Below, piece after piece: positions 1 to 8,245 of a stretch of DNA of 10,890 bases. The DNA is from Candidatus Pelagibacter sp. TMED239 (GTDB taxonomy: Bacteria > Pseudomonadota > Alphaproteobacteria > Pelagibacterales > Pelagibacteraceae): assembly GCA_002169475.2 (NCBI GenBank), contig NHKK02000002.1, positions 4,378 to 15,267 of the forward strand, read 5' to 3'. The notes under the pieces were generated by a model that saw nothing but the letters and a program-made list of their open reading frames with translations, searched no databases and was not told where the DNA came from. Every line of letters begins with the position of its first letter. Position 1 is the first letter of the stretch. Both the position numbers and the translations under genes were made by a program.

Positions 1-527
1 AATAGAATTAATCCTTGAAAACCCCTTTCTATCAAAGGTTTTAGTGCTTCAAAATAAACCAATGTTTTTCCTGAACCAGTCGTGCCTTGCAAAACATGAA
101 CTCTAAATTTTTTATTTGAACTATTCATTTTTTCTATAGACTTGATTTGATCATTAGTTAATTTAATTGAATTTTTTTTTATTTTGTTATCAAAAATTTT
201 ATAAAGTTTATTTTCTTTTCTCTCTATTGCCTTACTACTTAATAAAACAAGCTTTAATGCCATACCCTTTGGGATAAGATTGTACTCTGAAAACCAATTT
301 AAAAAGTTTATTGTACTTTTTTTTAAAGGTGTAATATTTAATTTCATTACAATATTTTTTATTTTGAATTTTTTATTATTATTTTTTTCAAATTCATCCC
401 ATACTACGCCTGTTATTTTCGATTTTCCAAATGGTACTAAAACATAATCACCAACTTGCAGATTTATACTACTTTCATAAGTAAATGGATGATTAAAAAT
501 GTTTGGTAAAAGAATCGGATATTTCAT
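1..527 (-). CDS. priA: Primosomal protein N' (replication restart helicase PriA), N-terminal part, cut by the window edge
   Basis: PriA is a superfamily 2 DNA helicase that recognises stalled or collapsed forks and reloads the replisome. The 175 visible residues run from Met1 (ATG at 527-525) off the left edge. Residues 24-44 (QVGDYVLVPFGKSKITGVVW) match the start of the 3'-end DNA-binding domain, where a 'G..V.VPFG....G.V' signature is typical. A winged-helix-like region follows. 'LTNDQ' at 123-127 resembles the Q-motif-like entry to the helicase core, and the Walker A motif GTTGSGKT is at 148-155. Full-length PriA is usually about 650-730 residues, so roughly three quarters lies outside the window. 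The start is 22 bases after the lpdA stop, on the same strand. No Shine-Dalgarno motif is visible. The ATG lies inside a 6-bp A/T-rich inverted repeat (525-530 with 536-541). The pairing with TCA genes looks like chance adjacency in a compact genome, not shared function. Confidence 0.9.
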   Translation of the reverse strand, partial: MKYPILLPNIFNHPFTYESSINLQVGDYVLVPFGKSKITGVVWDEFEKNNNKKFKIKNIVMKLNITPLKKSTINFLNWFSEYNLIPKGMALKLVLLSSKAIERKENKLYKIFDNKIKKNSIKLTNDQIKSIEKMNSSNKKFRVHVLQGTTGSGKTLVYFEALKPLIERGFQGLIL

Positions 528-541
528 ATTTTTATAATATG

Positions 542-568
542 AAAAAAAATTAAGAGTGTATTGCTCTT
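542..568 (-). terminator. Weak candidate intrinsic terminator at the end of lpdA
   Basis: Read on the minus strand, a 5-bp inverted repeat (AAGAG at 568-564 and CTCTT at 556-552) encloses a 7-base loop. Two bases later comes an uninterrupted run of eight T (549-542). The hairpin overlaps the last codons and the TAA stop of lpdA. The layout is that of a Rho-independent terminator, but the stem is short with only two G-C pairs, so it would be weak at best. In such AT-rich DNA a chance match is quite possible. If active, it would reduce read-through from the TCA genes into priA. Confidence 0.3.
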
Positions 569-1950
569 TTATCTACTGATAACGCTGCCTCTTTAACTGC
601 TTCAGAAAAAGTTGGATGAGCATGACAAGTTCTAGCAATATCTTCTGAACTTGCACCAAATTCCATTGCAACTCCAATCTCAGCTATTAATTCTCCTGCA
701 TGAGGTCCAATTATATGTGCTCCTAGAACTTTATCTGTTTGTTCGTCAGCTAAAATTTTTACAAAACCTTCTGCATCATCTATCGCTTTAGCTCTCGAAT
801 TAGCAATAAATGAAAATTTACCAACTTTATATTTTGTATTTGATTCTTTTAATTGTTCTTCAGTTTTACCAATAGATGCAACTTCTGGGTTTGTATAAAT
901 TACACCAGGGATTGTATCATAGTTCACATGTCCTGATTGACCAATTATATTTTCTGCAACAGCTATACCTTCATCCTCAGCTTTATGTGCTAGCATTGGA
1001 CCAGTAATCACATCACCTATTGCATAAATATTTTCAATATTAGTTTTAAAATTTTTATCAGTTACAATTCTTTTTCTTTCATCTAAATTTACTCCAACAG
1101 AATCTAAATTTAACCCATCTGTATTTGGTTTTCTACCAACAGAGATTAGAACTACATCACACTCAAAGTTATTTTTATTGCCATCTTTATCTATTGATGA
1201 AACTACTGCCCCTGATAAATTTTTTTTAATTGTTTCAACTTTATTTTGCATATTAAATTTAATTCCTTGTTTTTTTAAAATCTTCATAAATTCAGATGAA
1301 ATTTCTTTATCCATACCAGGTGTTATATGATCTAAAAATTCAATAACCTCAACTTCTGCACCGAGTCTAGACCATACAGATCCCATTTCTAAACCAATAT
1401 AACCTCCTCCAATAACAATCATTTTTTTTGGCACTTTTTCTAATTTTAAAGCCCCTGTTGATGAAACTAATATTTTCTCGTCAATATCAATTCCTGGTAA
1501 TGAGACTGGTACCGATCCTGTAGCTATGACTGTTTTTTCTGTTTGTATTACAGTTTCGTTATTTTTATTATCTTTAATTGAAATTTCATTTTTAGATTTA
1601 AAGCTTCCATGACCTTTAAAGTAAGTAACTTTGTTTTTTTTCAGAAGAAATTCGACTCCTTTTGTAAGAACAGTTACGGCTTTATCTTTACTTTTCATCA
1701 TTTTTTCTAAATTTAGTTTTACATCACCTATTTCTATCCCTTTATTTCCTAAACCTTTAACTTTATGAAATTCTTCAGAGAGATTAAGTAGGCTTTTTGA
1801 AGGAATACATCCTACATTTAGACAAGTACCTCCTAAAGATCCTCTCGACTCTACACAGGCTGTTCTTAATCCTAATTGAGCAAGTCTAATTGCACACACA
1901 TAACCACCCGGTCCACCTCCAATTACTACTACTTGAAATTTTTCTGACAT
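550..1950 (-). CDS. lpdA: Dihydrolipoamide dehydrogenase (E3 of 2-oxoglutarate dehydrogenase)
   Basis: This flavoprotein reoxidises the dihydrolipoyl arm of the E2 subunit and passes electrons through FAD and a disulfide to NAD+. At 466 residues it is the normal family length. The FAD-binding Rossmann motif GGGPGG is at 11-16. The redox disulfide is Cys43/Cys48 in GGTCLNVGCIPSK. The NAD-binding motif is at 180-190 (IGGGYIGLEMG), and the second FAD contact YAIGDV is at 309-314. The catalytic dyad is His445/Glu450 within HAHPTFSE. All key residues are present. The ATG follows the sucB TAA directly with no intervening base (TAAATG), so translation is probably coupled and E3 is made along with E1 and E2. 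This position suggests an E3 serving the 2-oxoglutarate complex. It could also supply pyruvate dehydrogenase or the glycine cleavage system if it is the only copy, which the window cannot show. Confidence 0.97.
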   Translation of the reverse strand: MSEKFQVVVIGGGPGGYVCAIRLAQLGLRTACVESRGSLGGTCLNVGCIPSKSLLNLSEEFHKVKGLGNKGIEIGDVKLNLEKMMKSKDKAVTVLTKGVEFLLKKNKVTYFKGHGSFKSKNEISIKDNKNNETVIQTEKTVIATGSVPVSLPGIDIDEKILVSSTGALKLEKVPKKMIVIGGGYIGLEMGSVWSRLGAEVEVIEFLDHITPGMDKEISSEFMKILKKQGIKFNMQNKVETIKKNLSGAVVSSIDKDGNKNNFECDVVLISVGRKPNTDGLNLDSVGVNLDERKRIVTDKNFKTNIENIYAIGDVITGPMLAHKAEDEGIAVAENIIGQSGHVNYDTIPGVIYTNPEVASIGKTEEQLKESNTKYKVGKFSFIANSRAKAIDDAEGFVKILADEQTDKVLGAHIIGPHAGELIAEIGVAMEFGASSEDIARTCHAHPTFSEAVKEAALSVDKRAIHS

Positions 1951-3261
1951 TTAAATATCTAAAAATAACCTTCTTGGGTCCTCTAAGTTTTCTTTTATCA
2001 TTTTAAGGAAAGATACGGACTCCTTTCCATCAATTATTCTATGATCATATGATAATGCTAAATACATTATTGGTTTTATTTTAATTTCTCCCTCTATAAC
2101 GATAGGTCTTTCAACTATATTATGCATACCTAGTACTCCTGATTGAGGAAGGTTTAGTATAGGAGTTGAAAGCATAGACCCATAAACTCCTCCATTGCTA
2201 ATTGTAAATGTTCCTCCTTGAAGATCTTGAATTGTCAAATTTCCGTCACGTGCTTTTTCAGAAATTTTTTTAATATTTTTTTCTATATCCGCAAAAGATA
2301 ATTCATCAGCATTTCTTAAAACTGGAACAACTAAACCTTTATCGGTTCCAACAGCAAAACTAATATTATAATAATTTTTGTAAATTATCTCATCTCCATC
2401 TATTTCAGCATTGACTGCAGGGAAATTTTTTAAAGCAACTACGCAAGCTTTTACGAAGAAAGACATAAAACCCAACTTAATTCCATAACGAGATTGAAAA
2501 TCCTCTTGATTTTCTTTTCTCATTTCCATTACACTACTCATATCAACTTCATTAAATGTAGTTAAAAGAGCTGCATTCTCTTGGGCTTGTTTTAATCTTT
2601 TTGCAATAGTTTGTCTGAGTCTGGTCATTTTAATTCTTTCTTCCTGACCATATTGAACTTTTCTCTCAGAAGGTTTTGGGTTAACCCCCATTAAATTCAA
2701 TAAATCTCCTTTTAAAACTCTTCCGTCTTTTCCAGAGCCTTGCACTGAATTAATATCTATTTTATTTTCTACAACTATTTTTCTAACAGCTGGCGAAAGA
2801 GTTTGATTTTCTTTTTTTTGTATAGTTTTTTCTTCTTCAACAATTTCATCTGTTAAAACTAATGGTTTTTCTTCTTCTGTTAAAACTAATGGTTTTTCTT
2901 CTTTAGATTTATCCTCAAAAATTTTTGGTTCTTTATTAGATTTATCTAATTTAATTACATTATTTTCTTTAGTTGCAGTTTCTATTTTTTTAATTTCGTC
3001 TTTTTTAACTGCTTGAGATTTTCCATTACTCGAAACCGAACCTAGCAAAGCTCCAACTTCTACCACTGAGCCATCTTTTGAATTAATTTCTGATAAAACT
3101 CCTGATATTGGTGAAGGCACTTCTAGATTTACTTTATCAGTTTCAAGCTCTACAATAGGTTCATCTGCCTCTATAGTTTCACCAACATTTTTTAACCATT
3201 TGGCAACAGTTGCTTCGGAAATGCTTTCGCCAAGAACTGGAACTACAATTTTTTCGCTCAT
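1951..3261 (-). CDS. sucB: Dihydrolipoamide succinyltransferase (E2 of 2-oxoglutarate dehydrogenase)
   Basis: E2 forms the core of the 2-oxoglutarate dehydrogenase complex and transfers the succinyl group from its lipoyl arm to CoA. The 436 residues fall into four parts. An N-terminal lipoyl domain (about 2-78) carries the lipoylation site Lys43 in ETDKVNLE. A highly charged linker spans about 79-154. A peripheral-subunit-binding domain that docks E1/E3 lies at about 155-191 ([30 protein letters not shown]). The catalytic domain runs from about 207 to the end, with the acyltransferase motif DHRIIDG at 406-412 (His407, Asp411). There is one lipoyl domain, as in other succinyltransferase E2s. 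The [14 protein letters not shown] start fits the family N-terminus. The linker holds a 9-residue tandem repeat at 121-138. The protein is about 30 residues longer than E. coli SucB (about 405), with the extra length apparently in this linker. sucA ends 6 bases upstream and lpdA begins right after the stop. Confidence 0.97.
   Translation of the reverse strand: MSEKIVVPVLGESISEATVAKWLKNVGETIEADEPIVELETDKVNLEVPSPISGVLSEINSKDGSVVEVGALLGSVSSNGKSQAVKKDEIKKIETATKENNVIKLDKSNKEPKIFEDKSKEEKPLVLTEEEKPLVLTDEIVEEEKTIQKKENQTLSPAVRKIVVENKIDINSVQGSGKDGRVLKGDLLNLMGVNPKPSERKVQYGQEERIKMTRLRQTIAKRLKQAQENAALLTTFNEVDMSSVMEMRKENQEDFQSRYGIKLGFMSFFVKACVVALKNFPAVNAEIDGDEIIYKNYYNISFAVGTDKGLVVPVLRNADELSFADIEKNIKKISEKARDGNLTIQDLQGGTFTISNGGVYGSMLSTPILNLPQSGVLGMHNIVERPIVIEGEIKIKPIMYLALSYDHRIIDGKESVSFLKMIKENLEDPRRLFLDI
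2849..2902 (-). repeat. Exact 27-bp tandem duplication within the sucB linker
   Basis: Bases 2849-2875 and 2876-2902 are identical and directly adjacent. Because 27 is a multiple of three, the reading frame is kept and the protein gains a second copy of the 9-residue unit EEKPLVLT(E/D) at SucB residues 121-129 and 130-138. The unit lies in the flexible linker between the lipoyl and subunit-binding domains, where length change is likely tolerated. The absence of any base difference suggests a recent duplication or one kept uniform by slippage. Confidence 0.95.
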
Positions 3262-3267
3262 TATAAA

Positions 3268-6171
3268 TTACTCAAAAACCTTGTTAATTATTTCTTTTTG
3301 TTGAGAAATATGCCTATCTACATATCCTGTTGCAGGAGATGCATCTGGATTTCTTCCTATATAAGAAATTTTATTATTATTAGCCTTAATAGTATCTAAT
3401 GTCCATTGGATATAATCTCTTACTGAGAACCAGGCGCCCATGTTTTTTGGTTCTTCCTGACACCAAAAAAATTTAGCATTTTTTGCATATTGCTTAAGTT
3501 CTTTCACTAAAGTTTTCGCTGGAAATGGGTAAAGCTGTTCTATTCTTAAAAATACAACATCATCTTTTTTTAATTTTTCTCTTTCATTTAATAAATCAAA
3601 ATAAATTTTACCTGAGCATAATATTACTTTCTTTATTTCTGAATTCTTTTTTAATTTTATAAAATCTTTAGATTTTTTATCTAACGCATGATCCCATAAT
3701 ATTCTATGAAATGAATTTTCTTTATTAAAGTCTTCTAAATTAGAAACACAATATTTGTTTCTAAGTAAAGATTTAGGTGTCATGATAATTAACGGTTTTC
3801 TAAAATCTCTATGCATTTGCCTTCTTAATGCATGAAAATAATTTGCAGGTGTTGTGCAATTCATTACTTGCATATTATCATTAGAACATAATTGTAAAAA
3901 TCTTTCTAATCTTGCTGATGAATGTTCAGGTCCTTGTCCTTCGTAACCATGAGGAAGTAACATAACAAGACCTGAAGCTCTCTGCCATTTTCTTTCACCT
4001 GAAGATATAAATTGATCAATAATAACTTGTGCTCCATTTGCAAAATCTCCAAATTGAGCCTCCCAAAGTGTCAAGGTATTTGGTTCAACTAAACTATATC
4101 CATACTCAAAACCTAAAACTGCTAATTCAGATAAAAAGCTATCTACTATTTCAAATTTTTTTTGATCTTTTGAGATATTATTTAGAGGAATGTATCTGCT
4201 ATTATCAATTTGACTTCTTAATACTGAATGTCTTTGACTGAAAGTTCCTCGCCCGGAGTCTTGACCAACTAATCTAACTGGATATCCTTCATCTAATAAT
4301 GTTCCAAATGCTAACGCTTCAGCCGTGGACCAATCGATTCCATGGCCTAAACTAACAACTTTTTTTCTAGCATCAAAAATTTTACGTATTGTTTTATGAA
4401 TATTTTTTTCTTCAGAAATTGTATTAATTTTTTCAGATATTTTTTTCAAAACATTTATGTCTGATCCAGTTGCTCCTCTTTTGTCCTTTCCTTTTTCAGG
4501 TTTATACCTAGACCAAGTACCTTCAAACCATTCAATTTTAGGTTTATAATTTTTTGCATTTTTAAATTGATCATCTAATAAATCTTTAAAATTTTTTAAT
4601 TTTTGCTTTAAAGATTCATCGGAGAAAAGTCCTTCTTTAACTAATTTTTCTCCATAAATATTAATTGGTGATGGATGAGATTTTATTTTTTTATACATTA
4701 AGGGTTGTGTAAATGAAGGTTCATCACCCTCATTATGTCCAAATCTTCTGTAACAAATTAAATCAATAACAACATCTCTATTAAACTTTAATCTAAATTC
4801 TGTTGCTATTCTTGATGCATAAACTACTGCCTCAGGATCATCACCATTAACATGAATAATTGGAGCATCAACCATTTTACCAACATCTGACGGGTACGGA
4901 GATGACCGAGCAAATCTTGGGCTAGTTGTAAAACCAATTTGATTATTAATAATTATATGAATTGTTCCACCTGTATTATGTCCTGGCAAACCAGACATAG
5001 CAAAACATTCGGCTACAATTCCTTGACCAGCAAAAGCCGCATCTCCATGAATTAAAATTGGGATCACTTTATTTCTTTGTGTATCTTTATGAAAAAACTG
5101 TTTTGCTCTTGTTTGTCCTAAAACAACTGGATTCACTGCCTCTAAATGTGATGGATTATCTGTTAAGCTAACATGAACTGAGTTACCATCAAACTCTCTA
5201 TCAGAAGATGCACCCAAATGATATTTTACATCACCCGCACCATCTTCTGAATTATCCTGCATATCTCCAGTAAATTCATTGAATATTCTTTTATAAGATT
5301 TTTGAAGAACATTTGCCAAAACATTTAGTCTTCCTCTATGAGACATGCCAATTTTAACCTCTTTAATTTTTGATTGTCCACCAATTTTAATTATTTGTTC
5401 AAGTGCAGGAATTAAACTTTCTCCTCCGTCTAAACCAAATCTTTTTGTTCCCACATATTTTGTATGTAAAAATTTCTCAAAACCTTCTGCTTGAATTAAT
5501 TTATTAAGAATTGCATTTTTACCATTATTAGTAAATTTTAATGCATTATCGTCCTTTTCCACTCTATCTCTAAACCAAACTCTTTCTATTGGATTTGAAA
5601 TGTGCATGTATTCATAACCTATAGGACCACAATAAGTACTTCTTAAAAATTTAAGTATTTCTCTTACAGTAGAACTTTCCCGATTAATTACTCCATTAAG
5701 AATAATTCTCTTATCATAGTCATCTTTTTTAAATCCATAATATTCAGGATGTAATTCATCTAAGTAATCTGATTTCATCATTTCTAAGGGATCTAATTTT
5801 GCCAATAAATGGCCCCTTAATCTATAAGCTCTTATAAGTGCAACAGCACTTATTGAGTCTTTATTGGAGTTAGCGACTATTTGAAAATTAAATTTTTCAT
5901 TAGCATTAAAATTTTTTTGCTCTTGTATTTCAATTTTTTTTTCAAGTTCGTCTATATCAATTTTATTTTTTGAAGGGCCCCATGAAGGACCATTAATTTC
6001 TTTAGCTATAATATTTATTTCATCTCCTATTCCTTCAAAATAATTTAACCAACTTTGAGGAAGATCAATATCTTTATTAATATACTTTAAATACATTTGT
6101 TCAATAAATGCACTATTACCCTTGCTTAAAAATGAAGTTTTTTCGAATTCAAGATTTTTTGAAGATGACAT
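3268..6171 (-). CDS. sucA: 2-oxoglutarate dehydrogenase E1 component (thiamine diphosphate dependent)
   Basis: E1 decarboxylates 2-oxoglutarate on thiamine diphosphate and succinylates the lipoyl group of E2. At 967 residues it is slightly longer than E. coli SucA (about 933). The N-terminal segment FLSKGNSAFIEQMYLKYINK at 14-33, followed by SWLNYF at 40-45, is the conserved E1o N-terminus thought to contact E2. Active-site histidines are seen in GMSHRGRLN (His278) and KYHLG (His318). The thiamine diphosphate/Mg motif starts at Gly376-Asp377 (HGDAAF) and ends at Asn409-Asn410 (NNQIGF). The transketolase-like pyrimidine-binding region follows with LVGQDSGRGTFSQRH, EAQFGDFANGAQ and LPHGYEGQGPEHSSAR. 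No acyltransferase domain is fused to it, unlike the actinobacterial Kgd form. The start at 6171-6169 gives the expected N-terminus. The 34-base gap from sucD is the widest within the mdh-lpdA part of the cluster, and sucB begins 6 bases downstream. Confidence 0.97.
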   Translation of the reverse strand: MSSSKNLEFEKTSFLSKGNSAFIEQMYLKYINKDIDLPQSWLNYFEGIGDEINIIAKEINGPSWGPSKNKIDIDELEKKIEIQEQKNFNANEKFNFQIVANSNKDSISAVALIRAYRLRGHLLAKLDPLEMMKSDYLDELHPEYYGFKKDDYDKRIILNGVINRESSTVREILKFLRSTYCGPIGYEYMHISNPIERVWFRDRVEKDDNALKFTNNGKNAILNKLIQAEGFEKFLHTKYVGTKRFGLDGGESLIPALEQIIKIGGQSKIKEVKIGMSHRGRLNVLANVLQKSYKRIFNEFTGDMQDNSEDGAGDVKYHLGASSDREFDGNSVHVSLTDNPSHLEAVNPVVLGQTRAKQFFHKDTQRNKVIPILIHGDAAFAGQGIVAECFAMSGLPGHNTGGTIHIIINNQIGFTTSPRFARSSPYPSDVGKMVDAPIIHVNGDDPEAVVYASRIATEFRLKFNRDVVIDLICYRRFGHNEGDEPSFTQPLMYKKIKSHPSPINIYGEKLVKEGLFSDESLKQKLKNFKDLLDDQFKNAKNYKPKIEWFEGTWSRYKPEKGKDKRGATGSDINVLKKISEKINTISEEKNIHKTIRKIFDARKKVVSLGHGIDWSTAEALAFGTLLDEGYPVRLVGQDSGRGTFSQRHSVLRSQIDNSRYIPLNNISKDQKKFEIVDSFLSELAVLGFEYGYSLVEPNTLTLWEAQFGDFANGAQVIIDQFISSGERKWQRASGLVMLLPHGYEGQGPEHSSARLERFLQLCSNDNMQVMNCTTPANYFHALRRQMHRDFRKPLIIMTPKSLLRNKYCVSNLEDFNKENSFHRILWDHALDKKSKDFIKLKKNSEIKKVILCSGKIYFDLLNEREKLKKDDVVFLRIEQLYPFPAKTLVKELKQYAKNAKFFWCQEEPKNMGAWFSVRDYIQWTLDTIKANNNKISYIGRNPDASPATGYVDRHISQQKEIINKVFE

Positions 6172-6181
6172 CTAAGTATTT

Positions 6182-6209
6182 AATATAGTACTCTAATATA
6201 ATTTTTCAA
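6182..6209 (-). promoter_or_regulatory. Possible sigma-70-like promoter upstream of sucA
   Basis: On the minus strand, TTGAAA (6209-6204) lies 16 bases before TATATT (6187-6182). This is a fair match to -35 and -10 boxes in one of the few spacers in the cluster. Initiation would fall only about 4 bases before the sucA ATG, giving a nearly leaderless message. The -35 candidate overlaps the sucD TGA stop. The spacer also holds a 7-base direct repeat, TAATATA at 6181-6187 and 6194-6200. In DNA this AT-rich such matches arise often by chance, so support is low. Confidence 0.2.
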
Positions 6210-7081
6210 TTAGACAGTTTATTAAATAAAGTTTTTCCAATTATTGATGGTGATTTAGCGACTGTAATTCCAGATTCTTCCATTTTTTTTATTTTATCTT
6301 CTGCACCGCCTTTTCCGCCAGAAATAATTGCACCTGCATGACCCATTCTTCGGCCTGGAGGTGCAGTTATTCCAGCAATAAATCCAACAATAGGCTTTTT
6401 AATTTCATGATTTTTTACAAACTCAGCAGCCTCTTCCTCTGCGGTTCCACCTATTTCACCTATCATTAAAATAGAGTCTGTCTCATCATCTTTTAAAAAT
6501 AAATCCAAACAATCAATAAAATTTGTTCCATTAATTGGGTCACCGCCAATACCAATACATGTTGATTGTCCTAAACCATTTTCAGTAGTTTGAGCTACTG
6601 CTTCATAAGTTAAAGTTCCTGATCTAGAAATAATCCCAACTGATCCTTTCTTATGAATATTTCCTGGCATTATTCCAATTTTACATTCATCAGGAGTTAT
6701 TATACCTGGGCAGTTAGGTCCAATTAATCTACTATTTGATCCATTTAATTTTTGTCTTACTTTTAACATATCTTGAACGGGGATGCCTTCAGTAATACAT
6801 ACTATAAGTTCTATAGACGCATCTATAGCTTCTATAATTGCTTCTGATGCAAATTTTGCTGGTACATAAATCATTGTTGCATCTGCCCCAACTTTATTTT
6901 TTGCTTCCAAAACACTATTAAAAACAGGTCTATCTAAATGTTTTTGACCACCTTTTTTTGGTGTAACTCCACCTACTAAATTTGTTCCATACTTAATTGC
7001 TTGTTCAGAATGGAAAGTACCATGAGATCCTGTAAAACCTTGGCATATAACTTTTGTATTTTTTTTTACTAACACTGACAT
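6206..7081 (-). CDS. sucD: Succinyl-CoA synthetase alpha subunit
   Basis: The alpha subunit binds CoA and carries the phosphohistidine through which succinyl-CoA cleavage drives nucleotide triphosphate formation. At 291 residues it matches the usual length of about 290. The N-terminal CoA-binding Rossmann domain shows [17 protein letters not shown] (13-29), with [10 protein letters not shown] following (36-45). GPNCPG is at 121-126. The phosphorylated histidine is His248 in [10 protein letters not shown], close to His246 of the E. coli protein. SRSGTLTYE (152-160) is also typical. The ATG is one base after the sucC stop (TAAAATG), so the two subunits are very likely translationally coupled for 1:1 production. 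This is the only complete gene in the window that ends in TGA. All the others end in TAA. Confidence 0.97.
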   Translation of the reverse strand: MSVLVKKNTKVICQGFTGSHGTFHSEQAIKYGTNLVGGVTPKKGGQKHLDRPVFNSVLEAKNKVGADATMIYVPAKFASEAIIEAIDASIELIVCITEGIPVQDMLKVRQKLNGSNSRLIGPNCPGIITPDECKIGIMPGNIHKKGSVGIISRSGTLTYEAVAQTTENGLGQSTCIGIGGDPINGTNFIDCLDLFLKDDETDSILMIGEIGGTAEEEAAEFVKNHEIKKPIVGFIAGITAPPGRRMGHAGAIISGGKGGAEDKIKKMEESGITVAKSPSIIGKTLFNKLSN

Positions 7082-7082
7082 T

Positions 7083-8243
7083 TTATTTTATAGCCTCAAC
7101 TATTTTTTTAGCAGCATCATCTAAATTTTCTGCAGAAATTATTTTTAAATCTGAATTATCTAATATTTTTTTTCCTTCTTTAAAATTTGTACCTGCAAGT
7201 CTAACAACTAAAGGAACGTTTATTTTTATTTCTTTTGCAGCATCAATTACTCCTTGAGCTAAAACATCACATCGCATAATTCCACCAAAAATATTTATTA
7301 AAATTCCTTTAACATTTTTATCTGATAAGATAATTTTAAATGCTGCTGAAACTTTTTCCTTAGAGGCACCACCTCCAACATCTAAAAAATTTGCTGGTTC
7401 CTCTCCATATAATTTGATTATATCCATAGTAGCCATTGCTAATCCAGCGCCATTAACCATGCATCCAATACTTCCATCTAATTTTATGTAAGCAAGATCA
7501 TGTTTACTAGCTTCTATTTCAGTTGGATCTTCTTCATTTAAATCTCTTAATTCCATAATCTCTGGATGTCTAAACAAAGCATTGTCGTCAAAATTAACTT
7601 TTGCATCTAAACAAACAAGTGATTTTTCTTTTGTTAATATTAATGGGTTAATCTCAATCATATTAGCATTTGTGCTTAAAAACATTTTGTAAATTGATTT
7701 AATAAGTGAAATAGCATCATTTTTAATATCATTATTTAAATCAAAAATTTTAATTATCTCCTCACAATCTTCCTTTGATATTTCATCTTTAAAATTAACT
7801 TTTGTACTTAAAATCTTATCTGGATTTTTCTTGGCTACTTCTTCTATATCCATTCCCCCTTGATCACTTGAAATAAATGTAATTTTTGAACTAGCTCTGT
7901 CTATAAGGCAAGACAAATAAAATTCCTTATCAATATTAGATGACTCCTCTACATATAGTCTTTTAACTTCTCTACCTTCTGGTCCAGTTTGATGAGTAAT
8001 TAAAATTTTACCCATCATATCTTCTGCTGACACCTTTAGCTCTTCTATAGAATTTAATATTTTAACACCTCCGGCTTTACCTCTTCCCCCAGCATGAATT
8101 TGTGCTTTTAAAACAAATTTTTCAGTTTTTAAAGTTTTTGCTTTTTTTAGAAGTTCATCAACACTTAAAGCAAAAACACCTTTTGGAACAGAAGCTCCAT
8201 ATTTCTTAAGAATCTGTTTTGCTTGATGTTCGTGTATATTCAT
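7083..8243 (-). CDS. sucC: Succinyl-CoA synthetase beta subunit
   Basis: The beta subunit holds the nucleotide site and the succinate site and partners with SucD. At 386 residues it is the family length (E. coli 388). The N-terminal ATP-grasp domain begins [16 protein letters not shown] and contains the nucleotide-contacting [16 protein letters not shown] at 46-61. Mg-binding residues Asn199 (EINPL) and Asp213 (CLDAK) fall at the same numbers as in E. coli SucC. The C-terminal flavodoxin-like domain includes [18 protein letters not shown] (257-274), LDVGGGAS (287-294) and [10 protein letters not shown] (317-326). Whether it prefers ADP or GDP cannot be decided by eye. It starts 2 bases after the mdh stop (TAATAATG) and runs 1 base short of sucD. 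Confidence 0.97.
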   Translation of the reverse strand: MNIHEHQAKQILKKYGASVPKGVFALSVDELLKKAKTLKTEKFVLKAQIHAGGRGKAGGVKILNSIEELKVSAEDMMGKILITHQTGPEGREVKRLYVEESSNIDKEFYLSCLIDRASSKITFISSDQGGMDIEEVAKKNPDKILSTKVNFKDEISKEDCEEIIKIFDLNNDIKNDAISLIKSIYKMFLSTNANMIEINPLILTKEKSLVCLDAKVNFDDNALFRHPEIMELRDLNEEDPTEIEASKHDLAYIKLDGSIGCMVNGAGLAMATMDIIKLYGEEPANFLDVGGGASKEKVSAAFKIILSDKNVKGILINIFGGIMRCDVLAQGVIDAAKEIKINVPLVVRLAGTNFKEGKKILDNSDLKIISAENLDDAAKKIVEAIK

Positions 8244-8245
8244 TA

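Noticed and set aside
525..541. Six-base inverted repeat including the priA start codon, considered as an operator or translation-control hairpin
   Set aside because: It is made almost only of A/T, with a short stem. Such repeats are expected by chance in this DNA.
4029..4241. Plus-strand open frame of 70 codons
   Set aside because: It lies wholly antisense within sucA, has a low-complexity Leu/Ile/Tyr-rich translation and no recognisable domain.
3268..6171. Possibility that sucA is a fused E1/E2-like (Kgd-type) enzyme because it is longer than the E. coli protein
   Set aside because: The extra length is only a few tens of residues, there is no acyltransferase DHRxxDG domain, and a complete separate sucB follows.
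7054..7257. Plus-strand open frame with a hydrophobic translation resembling a small membrane protein
   Set aside because: It is antisense to the sucD start and sucC end. The hydrophobicity is the mirror of Lys/Glu-rich codons on the coding strand, and no start signal is visible.
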